From Megaustenia siamemsis (taxonomy: Eukaryota > Mollusca > Gastropoda > Stylommatophora > Ariophantidae): a DNA stretch of 64,000 bases. The stretch is from positions 67,991,660-68,055,659 of the forward strand of contig JAVIAB010000092.1 in assembly GCA_032433765.1 (NCBI GenBank). The letters are read 5' to 3'. The notes under the pieces were generated by a model that was not told the origin of the DNA, ran no database searches, and worked only from the letters and a program-made list of their open reading frames with translations. A program made the position numbers and the translations under genes. Below are positions 1 to 11,222 of this stretch, piece by piece. Position 1 is the first letter of the stretch; every line of letters starts with the position of its first letter.

Positions 1-191
1 TGTAAAGGCTTAATTTGCACACATTGCTCTAATATTGATCCTTCAATATATTAGAAAATATTAAAACCAATTCAATACTGTTTCAGCCTCAAAAATTCAA
101 ACTTTATTATTCTGTTGTGGTTGTTTGGCACACACTGGCGCAATTTGTATGCCTGTTCTTGAGTATGTATATGATAGAGATAACGTGAAAT

Positions 192-193
<2 letters not shown>

Positions 194-240
<47 letters not shown>
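194..240. repeat. (GA)n microsatellite
   Basis: An uninterrupted GA dinucleotide run of about 47 bases. The Leu/Ser-rich reading frame across it on the minus strand is only a product of the simple repeat. Confidence 0.97.
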
Positions 241-244
<4 letters not shown>

Positions 245-1410
245 ATCTTCTAAACACAAGAGTTTGGTTTTGATACTGATCGACTTCTAGATTAACCAAG
301 TTCACTGATTCATGTCTTTTTTTAATGAGAAAAAAGACGATATGGCGTAATATTGATCACGTTATCAAAAAAAAGTGCTGATTGGTTTTAAAAATATGGA
401 CAATAACAGTAGATTCAAAGAGAGAAAGGGGAGGTCAATATAAGGTGAAACCTTGAGACAGAGGATAACAAAGATAAATTAAACCAGACGATTAGAAGAG
501 TCAGGAAAGGACAGAAGAGACTGGGAGTTCTTGATGCTTTGTACTCGGATGAAGTGTCAAAGAAGGTAAGAATATAATAGAATAGAATATTCCCTGTACT
601 TCAATGGGCGCATCTGGGTTCTTATATATATATATATAAGCAATACATATATACCCATATGCATACACACACAAGCTTTTCATGTTCTCACATCAATGAC
701 ATAACGTTAGTTTTAGGGGCTACCGACGACAGAATAATCCAACACAGAAGCATAACCCACTTGTGTTGCTATATGTTCTAAAATGATGACACAATGATTT
801 CTTAAAGTAATCACCATATTATCTCTATATATAGTATATTATTCGTATCTCTAGGACCACTCATGGTCAACAAGAGAGACTGTCTTGTAGAAATTAAGAA
901 GAGATTGACATCTGTTTAGCAAAAACCAACAAGAAATATCCTAAACATCAGTCGTTTTATTGAATTGTTGCTTCTCCGAGCTCGTATTTTTCCAATTGTT
1001 TCTTGTGGATGCGAAACCATTGGACTAACTGATGCAGCTGAAAAGACAATACCATCTTCTAAGATTACGTCCCTCTTCGGTCCCAGCTCGCTTTGTCACT
1101 CTATATAGTGGTTAGTTACCATGGTAAGGTGTACTTACGATTTTGATCAGTTCCTGTTCAACCATCATGATTGATACGATCAGATATGAGTCGTCGTTAA
1201 CAGTTTTCCGTCAATTCAGTTTTCAAATGATTTTTTTTTCATTTTCGCCAACGCTATGCGTATTTATAGAACATGAATTGATGACATAAATTGGTGGACA
1301 CTCGTTAATAAATATGATGTATTATGTAATAGGAAAACCCATAAATTGGTTCATAAACACATGTAGGATGAGGACAGCTAGGTCAGAAATCTCATAAGAA
1401 TATTTCGTGC
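241..1410. other. Intergenic, no gene recognised
   Basis: AT-rich sequence with a short palindromic (TA)n tract near 622-640. I see no coding frame, RNA gene or recognisable transposon here. Confidence 0.6.
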
Positions 1411-1411
1411 C

Positions 1412-1542
1412 TGTTAAGCGCATCGCGCGCACTGGCGCGCGGCTGGTGGTGTATATTTAAGTACATTCTGCTACGACGGTTGGACCAGGAACTGACACTC
1501 CAGTTCGACAAGAGGTCTACAACACGGCCTAACGTGAAGAAG
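1412..1542 (+). promoter_or_regulatory. Candidate TATA promoter and first non-coding exon
   Basis: A short CpG-rich patch (1419-1441, with GCGCGC twice) stands out from the AT-rich surroundings. It is followed by a TATA-like box TATATTTAA at 1452-1460. About 25-30 bases downstream the sequence runs on to GTGAAGAAG|GTAAAC, a good 5' splice donor at 1543. This arrangement fits a promoter plus a ~60-base untranslated first exon. Which gene it would serve is unknown. The transporter gene at 40.9 kb needs an upstream exon, but a link over 39 kb is speculation. The patch could equally belong to a decayed retroelement. Confidence 0.3.
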
Positions 1543-1957
1543 GTAAACATTATATCAAGTAGTTTTAACAACCTGTAGTGTACACCAGAATTAAGTCGTG
1601 AGGATTTAGTTACACATTTTTATACAAGAACAGAGAAGGGCTCTGATAACCGTGACTGTCGTGTGCTTGCACTTGTAGCGTATGCTTATGCAGAGTAAGG
1701 CTAACTTCAATTCACATACTAAAATAGCCTTGGCTGTTAAGCGTACTTGAAATCCTACTTAATTGTAACTTCAGAGAAAAGATCTCATCTGCCATGTAAA
1801 GTTAAACCTTTGGAAGAATCAGCACGAAATGGTGTGAGTATATTTACTGCGTTCATGCTGTTTTTGTTTATGTTCAACTAACATTGTTTCCTTTCTCGCT
1901 ATTGTTTCCTCTTTAATTTGACATACATGGCACATTAATTAGAAATAAAACCTTATA

Positions 1958-2450
1958 ACATCAAGTGTCGTACTGCTGGTCTAAGACGTTATCTCTCCGC
2001 TATTTTCTATCGCTCAGGTTATTTTTCAGTTATTTCGATTTCTTAACAAGCCATTCTCATAAACTGTATGGTATTATTTCTTTTCTTTCTCTCTATCTCG
2101 CTCCCTCAATGATTCACAACATATTCAAGCTGTTTCCATCTGTGTGATCAATAAACTATTATTTGTTTCCTCCTGATATTGGCACATCATATTTTTTGTT
2201 TAACTTTGATCTCCTTTAGAACGTCTCGTTTTTTTAAGCTGTCCGCGGTATTTTCAATATTCTTCTATTAAACCACGTGTCTATGATTTGTGCATTTAGA
2301 ATTGAAGTGTTCACTTCGTTGTTGCAAACATCACTTCTGTCATTTTGCATTTGTCATCACTATAATGTATGTAACTAATTTTAACTCTTAGCGATTAAGA
2401 TTGTGTTATATACTTCACGCTGTTTATGTTATGACCATTGACTCATATTA
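1958..2450 (-). mobile_element. Very decayed LINE A-like fragment
   Basis: Read on the minus strand this resembles the 3' part of the LINE A family. It starts with a relic of the ATG-type tail near 1958 and follows the same order of segments as the better copy at 12765-13215 and the good copy at 28098-29611. The last segment near 2435-2450 matches the stretch just after the YADD motif. Stops and indels break every frame. Confidence 0.45.
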
Positions 2451-3283
2451 TTATATATAGGTATATTTTTATAGTTCGTTCACAAATTCGTGTCCACAGA
2501 GTTGATCAATTATCTCGGAAACTGTTTGAATTTCTGTAATTATTTTTCATGAAAACTTATTTTTCCACTGACCTTCAGATTTGATAACATTTAAGTACAA
2601 AGGTAGTCTGAATTTTGCACAAATCGTTTTTTGTTATATAATTTTATGAAAATATCAAACCGCGTGCTCTAAACATTAGATTTTACTGTAAATTATGTTC
2701 ATTTTCTAACAATGCAAGTCAATGGCGTATCCGTATCACATTGAAGAGGGTCACAATTGTTCATTTGATTTTATATCTTTGTCACAGTGATAGGTAATTG
2801 CAAATGTGCTTGTACAATAACACAGCTAGTTTTGCATAGTGATGAATTTACATTTTAAACTCTTTATGATTTTAAAAATCAAGAAGTCGCCTCACAACAG
2901 CTTACAAATTATCACATGCAAAGGAATATACATTAATAGTAAATATTTTGTCAAAGAACTCCTCTGGGCCTATTTAACAAGAAATCGGAAATGACAAAAA
3001 TGGCGCGTCTTTCAAAATCACGTTCAATAAGTGCCAGAAAGTGCTAAGATTGTGTGCATAAACGCGCTCCATTTTGCCTTTTAAAATGACAATGTTGATT
3101 ACAACAAATGTGGGTATTGTAAACTCCTATAAATTAACACAATCAAGAAAATCATATTTTTATATACCTTAAAGAAAGAAAAACTTTTCCTAAAAGCATG
3201 ACAGTAGGGAAAAAATATTAGGCTTAAGATCAGTGAAAAAAATAAGATTACATGAAAAAAAATTATTGAAATTCATCAAACAG
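2451..3283. other. Intergenic, AT-rich, nothing recognised
   Basis: No coding frame, RNA gene or repeat that I can match elsewhere in the window. Confidence 0.6.
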
Positions 3284-3326
3284 TTTCTCTCTCTCTCTCT
3301 CACTCTCTCTCTCTCTCTCTCTCTCT
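3284..3326. repeat. (CT)n microsatellite
   Basis: CT dinucleotide run with one CACT interruption. It directly abuts the outer edge of the 340-bp block at 3327. All copies of that block in the window begin next to a CT or AT simple repeat. Confidence 0.95.
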
Positions 3327-3660
3327 GCGATCAGGACTCAATCAGAGTAGGATTCCAGACTCTCACATGAAGTCAGCTGGCAGGTTAAGTGTGTTGATCA
3401 CCCTCACATACAGAACATCACAATTAGAGTCTGCCAGATCCACTCTGATTGAGCACCCGTTAAAACGTTGCACTGTGTTCTGCGCCAGTGGCCCAGTGCA
3501 TCCGATTTCAGCCAGCATTTTATTCAGGTTTGCATTCCTTAGCCTTTTATTGTCCCCAATCTTCCTGCAAGGCAGCAGATGATCTTTTATGTAGGGGGAT
3601 TCTGCCCTTAGATGGTCGGCCCTCCCAGGTTTACGAGCACCATCTGCGCGAGTCACTAGA
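3327..3660 (+). repeat. 340-bp block, copy 1 (terminal repeat of EGF-cargo element)
   Basis: Starts GCGATCAGGACTC and ends with a CACTAGAGGTGAC motif where the satellite begins. The same block recurs at 16312-16650 (same orientation) and 19396-19738 (opposite orientation), about 90% identical by eye. An open frame runs through it on the minus strand in all copies, but differences between copies fall at all codon positions and include frameshifts, so I treat it as non-coding. Confidence 0.85.
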
Positions 3661-4345
3661 GGTGACTAACACAGACATACACACACAAAGATATGGGATG
3701 TGACTAACACAGACATGCGCACAGCGATACGAGGCATGACTAACACTGACACACATCAAGATATATGACACATGACTAACATAAACATGCACATAAAGAT
3801 ATGAGATATGACTGACATAGACATGCACACACAAAGATATGACACATGCCTAACATAGACATGTACACAAAGATATGAGATATGACCAACATAGACATGC
3901 ACACACAAAGATATGAGATGTCACTAACATAGCCATGCACACACAAGGATATGAGATGTGACATACACAGACATGCACACACATAGATATGAGATATGAC
4001 TAACATAAACATGCACACAAAGATATGAGATATCACTAACCCAAACATGCACACACAAAGATATGACACATGACTAACACAAATACATACTAAGATATGA
4101 GAGATGACTAAACACATACACACATAAAGATATGAGACATGATTAACACGGACACACCAAGATATGAGATATGACTAACATGACACACACCAAGATATGA
4201 GCCATGGCCAGCACACACAAACACACACGCACACACACACACAAGCTAAGATATGAGCCATGGCTAGCACAGAAACACATCAAGATATAAGCCATGGCTT
4301 CACGGAAAAACACCAAGAAATGAACCATGTCCTGCACAGAAACAC
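3661..4345. repeat. ~38-bp satellite array, copy 1
   Basis: About 18 imperfect units of a ~38-bp sequence containing ATGACTAACACAGACATG and a CACACAAAGATATGAGAT segment; units vary from about 30 to 40 bases. The array lies between the 340-bp block and the EGF fragment. The counterpart array at 18746-19395 has the opposite orientation. Cys/Val/Ser/His-rich frames across it are translation artefacts. Confidence 0.93.
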
Positions 4346-5073
4346 ATTAAGGTATCCAGATGCTTGGGTTTGTTGTAGTCGGCAGACTCTTCTTAATGTG
4401 GGAATCGTCGACATACGAGACGCAGGCCCCGATTAACTGTTCACAGGTTTCGTTCAAACAGTTGTCCGGAGATTTGAGAGTGCAGTCTGACCCGTAGTAC
4501 GTTTCCTTGCACGTACAGTCTGTACTTTCCGGGTCACATATGATGTCACAGCCCTCAGAACACGTCTGTTTGCACTGTAGCCCAAAATTACCATCGGGAC
4601 AAGTGTCATTACAGCTGTAGCCAGGATGTTTTCATTGTAGGCATTTTCCGGATTTTCCTCACATAAAGGACAGCCACTAAGACAAGACCCGGAGCAGTCG
4701 TGTCCATAGATCCCATGTGAACAGTTGCCGTGACACGTCCTGATGATGACGACGTTGCAGCCTTTGCAACACTCACTACACACTGCACAAAACGACCAAG
4801 AATGCCCGTCCAGACAATAGGTGTCTGTAAATGTTTGCACCTCACACACCGTCAGTGCACTGTCAGCCTGCGAAATGGTCGGTGAGAACTCAATCTTAAT
4901 GTATGCTATTTCCGCTTGTGTGGTGACTACAATAGTGTTCACAGAAATATTTGGGTATGATATATCATTATACTGGAACACTACACCACCACTGTCAGAG
5001 AAAGCCTTTAGAGTGGCATTCTTTACCCGAATCATAGTGCTAGCTCGATGATAAATTCGAATGGTGTGAGTCA
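4346..5073 (-). pseudogene. Galactose-binding-like/EGF-module gene fragment, copy 1
   Basis: Minus-strand remnant of an extracellular multidomain protein. It opens inside a beta-sandwich, galactose-binding-like (F5/8-type or fucolectin-like) module with the stretch TIRIYHRASTMIRVKNATL. Cysteine-rich EGF or laminin-EGF-like modules follow, containing CHGNCSHGIYGHDCSGSC. The N-terminal part is missing; homology to the longer copy at 17325-18745 stops at about 5073. A one-base deletion in an A run near 4663 shifts the frame, and a TGA stands where the other copy has a cysteine codon in the motif CLQCKH. There are no introns and no signal or membrane segment. Both copies end at the same point against satellite DNA, so the junction predates their duplication. 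Comparable module mixes occur in mollusc MEGF-like and receptor-phosphatase-like proteins; the parent gene cannot be named. Confidence 0.75.
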
Positions 5074-5223
5074 AACAGTTTCTGAGATAATTAATAAACT
5101 CTGTGGGCGAGAATTTATGAACGAACTATATTAACTATTTGTATAATTTCACTATAGGTCTACCGATTAAATAAACAATAAAACTTGTGATGTTAGATAG
5201 TAAAAAAAATAATAATAAAAATA

Positions 5224-5465
5224 AAGAGCCCCGTCACGCCAAGTGGCGTATAGGAAATATGGTGTTAGTGACCATAAATTTTACAGACCTTCAGCACATG
5301 ATTTTTTAGGTAATGTGGTCGGTATTACGCCCGTGCCGCTTTACTTTCCCAGAAAAAATCCGGTACCCATTTAAGGCTGGGTGAACCCGGAAGCCGTCGG
5401 TTGGGATCGAACCCTACCTCTTGTCCTTTGTAGTCCAGTTCATTAACCACCGAGCTATCGCGGCT
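5224..5465 (-). mobile_element. SINE1 copy
   Basis: tRNA-derived SINE in reverse orientation. From its 5' end (5465) it has an A-box-like region (AGCTCGGTGGTTAATGAAC), a B box (GGTTCGATCCC), a conserved body around AAATGGGTACCGG, and a 3' hairpin with loop CT (CGCCACTTGGCG) before the tail. The outermost two bases of the 5' end are missing where the hAT element at 5470 abuts. Confidence 0.9.
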
Positions 5466-5469
5466 ATAT

Positions 5470-5811
5470 CAGTGGCGTATACTGGTTTTGGATTCTGTGC
5501 TACCGCTGACATAATAAATAAACACATACATTATATTCAGTAGACTAACATGAAGTAATATTTGCTAATGACATCATTACATTTTAAATTACTTACTTTT
5601 GTGTATGTAAATTCTATCCGTCTTGTTTGGGACGAAAATGTCTTGATGACTTTGTCATTCAAAGTGCTGTTGAGTTGCTTTATTAGTTTATCAATAGTAA
5701 TAGAGTTTATTGAGATCTCTGTGTTATGTGTAGATGCTTGCTCTGTCATCATATCGTCGGCAGTAATGAACAAGAAATAATAAAAGTTCGTAATGAAGTT
5801 ATAAACGAATA

Positions 5812-5887
<76 letters not shown>

Positions 5888-6343
5888 CAACGTAAATTAA
5901 AACTTGAAGTTCAACAAAATTATATATGCCCAAAGGAATTTAATATAAAACTATTTGATAATACACTACATTCACGTACGGTAAAAATAAAAACTTCTCC
6001 ATTTTTGTTTATAAACTTATAGCTAGTAGCACTACTGTTTCTTGACAGTTGAGATGCCTAGGTGAGAAATGCACCGCTAGTTACAATGTACTATATTAGA
6101 GTAGAGTCGGTTCATTCACTAATATTTATAGTGGCCAGAGGAAAACCTTGCTTTAGTAAATGCAAACCAAAGCAAATATATCATATTGGCCTACCAAATT
6201 TGTAATAGAATAATCAAAATTTTTTAACATAATTATAAAAAAATATATAATAAATATATAATAAATTATCATTTCCTTTTGTATTTCGTCAATATGTTCA
6301 GGCCACCGGCGGTAGCTGCAGTAACATAGAGACTACGCCACTG
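5470..6343 (-). mobile_element. hAT element 1, internally deleted, with TIRs
   Basis: Begins CAGTGGCGTATACTGG and ends ACTACGCCACTG, giving ~10-bp terminal inverted repeats of hAT type. The interior keeps a minus-strand coding scrap, NDKVIKTFSSQTRRIEFTY, shared with the second copy at 7777-8580. That copy also preserves part of the hAT C-terminal dimerisation region, so both descend from an autonomous hAT with a ZMYM1-like transposase. Most of the transposase is gone, so this copy could only move with help. Target-site duplication is unclear because the flanks are (TA)-rich. Confidence 0.8.
5814..5884. repeat. (AT)n microsatellite inside hAT element 1
   Basis: About 70 bases of uninterrupted TA repeat within the transposon; it replaces sequence present in the second hAT copy. 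Confidence 0.97.
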
Positions 6344-7768
6344 ATATATATATATACATGTATATAACTTTTTATTTTGCAAAGAATGTTTCTGTAAACG
6401 TTTATTTATACACTTTAAAATCTTAACAGTTTCTTGATGCTTTACTTTGTCAAATACTTCGATAGTCTATACAACATAAGAGCACATACATTTTCACTTC
6501 TGTGGCTCATTCTGCTAATGTTCGTATGATTGATGTGACATTTTCCATATCTTTACATTCATCAAAACCACAATGATCATGGTTGAATGTTATTTCTCGC
6601 TCTTGCAAAACGATTATTAGCCATGTTTTGGTTGTGTAACTAATTTTACCTGTTGGTCGATGACCCTCACATGTTATTATATTACTGCCGCGAGTGCCTG
6701 TTTGATCGCAACATAATAACTACGTCGTAATCAGTAAAAAGGGAAAAAAGAGAGTTGCCTGCTGTTTACAGCGTAACAAAATGCGATCTTGTCGTGACAT
6801 AACCCTTTCAGCTGCGAGTGCATTGCTCTTTACATGCTATCTCACAAAATTGTAGAGTCTGTCTTGATGTTCTGCGGCGAAAGTGTGTGTTGTCAATGGT
6901 TGTATATTTGGGAACACATAGCGTGTCAACATAAACTTGGCGAAGGGGTGTGGTTGAGAGGGGCGAAAGAGAAAGAGAGAGAGAGAGAGAAAAAAAAAAA
7001 CAGTCAGAGAACAACTACAGTGAAAGCGCACGCACATATTTTCCAATAACTGATAGATACTGCAAAAGACATTTGTATTTTTAATTTCATAAACGAAATG
7101 TATGAGACCTAGATTAATATACAAGACGAACATAATTCGTTCATGCATAATACGTACGCGACGTACTAGTCACCTGTAATATAGGCAAGTGATACGCTCG
7201 AATGTTTACTCTAAAACCAGCTTCCAATTGAGCATCATCGAACATGAGACACTTTTTTTTTATTCAGCTATTTCTATGACCTCATATCGCATTCGCCATC
7301 CTACTTGTAAGATCACATCAGTTCTAAATTTGGAATTAACTGGTTTTTGAGAGTGTTCAGAATGTCGAATGTTATCAATATTGGATTGTTTCCTAAAGGA
7401 AATAATGTAAATTTGGTTATTTTGTTATAAACTCCAACAAATACTCTTCGCAAATCATTTTAAAGCCAGAATATTGGTTCGTTAAACTTGTAAACTAATA
7501 CATGCAAGCTAGAAATTATACATGAACCATGTAACAACATTAATAATGAAATACTGTACAAAATAACAATTGGGCGTGAGCCCTCCCCTTACTGGGGAAT
7601 ACTGATAGTGTGTGGGAAGAGTTCCGGGGAAGGGAGATTGTTGTTGAAAAGAGGTATCAACTGTTAATCAACTGTTGTGGTTTTATTTCTGCCTTTTTGC
7701 TATTATTAAGAGCATATTGAGTGTTAATAATCTCTTCATACGTTTCATTTTTCAAAGTATTAAATCGC
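6344..7768. other. Intergenic; one GA microsatellite (6967-7000)
   Basis: Apart from a (GA)n-(A)n tract at 6967-7000 I recognise no gene or repeat. Short open frames here overlap the simple repeat or lack any family signature. Confidence 0.6.
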
Positions 7769-7776
7769 ATGAGTAT

Positions 7777-8580
7777 CAGTGGCGTATACTGATTTTGTGG
7801 TCTGGGCCACCGTGGACATAATAAATAAACACATACATAATATTCAGTAGGCTAACATAAAGTAATATTTTCTAATGACTTCACTACATTTTAAATTACT
7901 GATTTATTTATATGTAAACTCTATCCGTCTTGTTTGGGACGAAAATGTCTCGATGACTTTGTCATTGAAAGTATTGTTGGGTTGGTTTCTAAGTTTCTGA
8001 GGGAATGATTTCTCAATGGACATTAATGCCAAACCAGATAAGCGTTCTTATGTCTGAGTTGAGCGACAATAAGATTTGATTCTTTTGAGAGCAGAAAAAG
8101 TTCTTTCTACAGATGCTGATGCGCATAACGTAGTTATAAATAACTAAGGAAGTTCCGGTAATCAGACAGTTTCAGTTTCACTTTGTGATGATTCTGATTG
8201 GCTAGAGCTAAAAATAACCCATGAAACCGCATTAATGTAGAGATAACAACCGGTACATTATTTTGCCGGGAATTTTGAATGTCAAGGTCGTTAAACTAGA
8301 TTCGGATAGAGGAAAAATGTACCGCTGGTTCCTAGAGGTTTCAATGTAGAATAGTTATAACATTCACAAACGTTATAGTGGCCAGAGAAAAACCTTGCTT
8401 TAATAAATGCAAATCAATGCAAATAAATCATATTGACCTACGAAATGTGTAATAGAATATTCGAAAATTTGCAATACAATTATTATTAAAAAATAAAATA
8501 AATTATCATTTCCTTTTGTATTTCTTTAATATGTTCAGGCTACCGGCGGTAGCTGCGGTATCATAGAGAATACGCCACTA
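7777..8580 (-). mobile_element. hAT element 2, internally deleted, 8-bp TSD
   Basis: TIRs CAGTGGCGTATAC at the left and AATACGCCACTA at the right. It is flanked by an 8-bp target-site duplication, ATGAGTAT (7769-7776) and ATGAGTAC (8581-8588). Eight-base duplications are diagnostic of hAT. On the minus strand the residual coding reads FSALKRIKSYCRSTQT, then ERLSGLALMSIEKSF, then NDKVIETFSSQTRRIEFTY, with breaks. This matches the C-terminal dimerisation region of hAT transposases. The catalytic core is deleted, so it is a non-autonomous derivative. Confidence 0.88.
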
Positions 8581-8760
8581 ATGAGTACACAAGCATTGGT
8601 GACTTCTATTCACGACAGTAATGTTAAGATGTTGCGTATATTCTGTGTTTTAACTCAATGCTAACTTCTCAGGGGGAAATTTGGGCTTCCTTTTCACCAT
8701 CACCAGTAGAAAAGGAAAGTATCATATCTACAATTTTTGCTGCTGCTCTTTGTGCAAGGT

Positions 8761-9235
8761 TCTTCTGTGGTAAACTCCTTCATGTTGTCCTCTAACAACT
8801 CTTCTGTGATAAACTCCTTCATGTTGTCCTCTAACAACTCTTCTGTGATAAACTCCTTCATGTTGTCCTCTAACAACTCTTCTGTGGTAAACTCCTTCAT
8901 GTTGTCCTCTAACAACTCTTCTGTGATAAACTCCTTCATGTTGTCCTCTAACAACTCTTCTGTGATAAACTCCTTCATGTTGTCCTCTAACAACTCTTCT
9001 GTGATAAACTCCTTCATGTTGTCCTCTAACAACTCTTCTGTGGTAAACTCCTTCATATTGTCCTCTAACAACTCTTCTGTGATAAACTCCTTCATATTGT
9101 CCTCTAACAACTCTTCTGTGATAAACTCCTTCATATTGTCCTCTAACAACTCTTCTGTGGTAAACTCCTTCATGTTGTCCTCTAACAACTCTTCTGTGGT
9201 AAACTCCTACATGTTATCCTCTAACAACTCTTCTG
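8761..9235. repeat. 39-bp minisatellite, ~12 units
   Basis: About 12 copies of a 39-base unit centred on CTCCTTCATGTTGTCCTC. Because 39 is divisible by three, frames stay open on both strands (13-residue periods SSVINSFMLSSNN on plus and LLEDNMKEFITEE on minus). Two unit types (GTGGTAAAC, GTGATAAAC) follow a partly regular order with a dominant three-unit spacing. No start context, splice signals or flanking domain support a protein. Confidence 0.95.
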
Positions 9236-9392
9236 CTCCCTCATTGATCATATCTAACCCTTTTTGCACACCGTATTGCTGGCCCTAAACCCGCCAAGTT
9301 TCTGCTTCCACGAATTCTGATCACAGTTTTTTTTTAAATTTTCTAGGCAGAGTTCATTATCCTCTAAAGGTCCTACAAATACCTAAGTAGGT
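9236..9392. other. Short unassigned spacer
   Basis: Non-repetitive spacer between the minisatellite and the SINE G head; nothing recognised. Confidence 0.5.
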
Positions 9393-9560
9393 CGAGGCTG
9401 GGTGGTCTAGAGGAAAGGCATCGGCTTTTGAACAAGAAAGTCTCGTGTTAAATCGCGCAATAGACAGTGACCATTTTTCTTCTCACAACTGGTTTCTTCG
9501 TGACTTTAAACCCCCTCCCCCGTCTCTGGGTAGAGAAATGCGATGTCGAGGTCTCTCGGA
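9393..9560 (+). mobile_element. tRNA-derived SINE G copy
   Basis: The head has an A-box-like GGTGGTCTAGAGGAAAGGC at 9401-9419 and a decayed B-box-like GTGTTAAATC near 9445. A body with GGTTTCTTCGTGACTTTA follows. A second copy with a better B box lies at 36705-36860. Confidence 0.5.
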
Positions 9561-9635
9561 TAATGACGGAAAACAGGTCCTATGTGTGATCTGCGCACGT
9601 TAAACAATCCTAATAGCAGCGGCGGTAGTGGTAGC

Positions 9636-9844
9636 TAGTAGTAGTAGCAGCAGTAGCAGTAGTTGTAGTAGCAGTAGCAGTAGTTGTAGTAGCAGTAGCA
9701 GTAACAGTAGCAGTAGTTGTAGTAGCAGTAGTTGTAGTAGCAGTAGCAGTAGCAGTAACAGTAACAGTAACAGTAGCAGTAGCAGTGGTTGTAATAGCAG
9801 TAGCAGTAGCAGCAGTAGTAGTAGTAGTAGTAGTAGTAGTACAT

Positions 9845-9875
<31 letters not shown>

Positions 9876-9876
9876 A
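9636..9876. repeat. TAG/CAG trinucleotide array
   Basis: About 240 bases of imperfect (AGT/AGC) triplets with scattered TTG and ACA variants, becoming pure (AGT)n at the right end. It is open in several frames on both strands only because of triplet periodicity. Confidence 0.96.
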
Positions 9877-9879
9877 CCT

Positions 9880-10615
9880 TCCAATAATTTTTGAAAGTAA
9901 GGTTTGAGACATTGGTCACATCGAAACATCTTTGGTGCAGGAATTATGACACGTACAGAGTATTCTTTTTAAGTTAGCAACACCTGCTGATCCACGATGT
10001 TTGATTAGCAGGGTGGTGTTAGGAAATAACAATCTAGTTTGAATAAAGCGGCAAGTTATTACGAATATAAGTCACTGTATAACTGCCTTCATTGGTTCAC
10101 AAATTATTCATTCTGAAACACTATTGCAACTTATGCCACTTAACAACTGTAAATTCCGCCCCCCCCCCCTTTTTTTCTCCTCAATCCTTTCCTTCCCCTC
10201 CAAATACGAGATTATAGGAGTACAAAGTGCATCCAAATACAGAGGCCCGACACTTTGTGTGCGTGCGCGTGCGTGGTTTTCGGTGCGTGTGTGATGGCCT
10301 TTACAGGCGGTCCAAAGCAGGCTGTTGTCGATCCTTGGTAGTAATTACCGGGTTATGTTTTGTTGAGCAGTTCTCTCGTGAGTAATTTAGCACAGATTTA
10401 AATAACAAACCTGGTAGTAGAACGTAGAAGGCAAATTATGTGGTAAGATAATCTCACCTCTCTAGTACCTTTTACCTAACGTTAACTTCATTCTATTTTT
10501 GAATATTGTTCTGCCATTTCGTGGGGGTTTTTTTTTTCTAGTAAACTTTATTAGATATTATTGTCTGCAAAATTGTCTCCATCTTTTTCACTAATGAAGA
10601 AATATCTCAGTGATG
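9880..10615. other. Intergenic; homopolymer and GT/GC tracts
   Basis: Contains a C12-T8 run at 10158-10177 and an alternating purine-pyrimidine stretch (GTGTGCGTGCGCGTGCGTGG) at about 10255-10275. No gene recognised. Confidence 0.55.
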
Positions 10616-10619
10616 TAAT

Positions 10620-10800
10620 ATCATCTTCTTCACAGCGCTCACCCGTTAAATGGACGTCAAAGCGTTTTGTCGCTAGTTAACAGCATAGCCGCGATATCTG
10701 CGACTTTAGCCCCGAAACATCCGTCTTCAGCATGGGTATATTTCCTTAACAATTTTTGCCCGGACAGTGGTCATTTTGGCCTACTCTTTCGGACTTTTAA
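10620..10800 (+). repeat. Dispersed repeat H copy
   Basis: The core CCCGAAACATCCGTCTTC, preceded by TCGCTAGTTAACAGCATAGCC-like sequence, matches copies at 20985-21180 (plus), 24060-24330 (plus) and 36930-37210 (minus). The downstream GCCCGGACAGTGGTCATTTT stretch matches the last of these in reverse complement. It is old and variable. Confidence 0.6.
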
Positions 10801-11222
10801 CTGGTAAGAGTTATTTAATTAAAGTGCGCAGAATGTACACCAGACCTACTGTTTTCCGCCGTTATCCGATAGATTATCCTAATACATGTACAAGCAGCTC
10901 TTACTTCTATTTCTCTTCCTACCAACTTATTACGGCTTATTCGCGAACCTAAAATAAATATATAAACACCAGTGTTAATGTGTATATTTTTGAAGATAAC
11001 AATTTATCTTGTGCTTTCAGTGATAACATTTCCCTGTCCTTATAAACAAAATGAATGTGTAGCAAAAGCACCAAGTGGCATATCCAGTGAAGTAGTTCTT
11101 TGATTCCAGATAATTTGCGAGAGCAATGCCAAGTTGCAAGGTTGGGTAAGATTTGACGGGAAAGGTTTATTGAAAGGTTCTTTTTCAGCGATTGCACAAC
11201 GGCAGCATTGCACTCGCTTTCG
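10801..11222. other. Unassigned sequence
   Basis: No gene or repeat family recognised between repeat H and the GAAA tract. Confidence 0.5.

Noticed and set aside
3363..3656. Conserved minus-strand ORF in the 340-bp block (also at 16351-16557 and 19407-19699)
   Set aside because: Differences between copies are mostly amino-acid changing and include frameshifts, so there is no sign of coding constraint.
5470..5480. Homology between the hAT end (CAGTGGCGTA) and the SINE1 3' end (AAGTGGCGTATAGG)
   Set aside because: Only about nine bases agree and neighbouring sequence differs; probably coincidence.
8761..9235. Could the regular repeats be a CRISPR array?
   Set aside because: Units are contiguous with no unique spacers, and the window is eukaryotic.
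8700..9288. Open frames on both strands across the 39-bp minisatellite
   Set aside because: Openness follows from a repeat unit divisible by three; flanks show no coding features.
9610..9912. Poly-Thr, poly-Leu, poly-Ser and poly-Tyr frames
   Set aside because: All arise from one TAG/CAG trinucleotide array.
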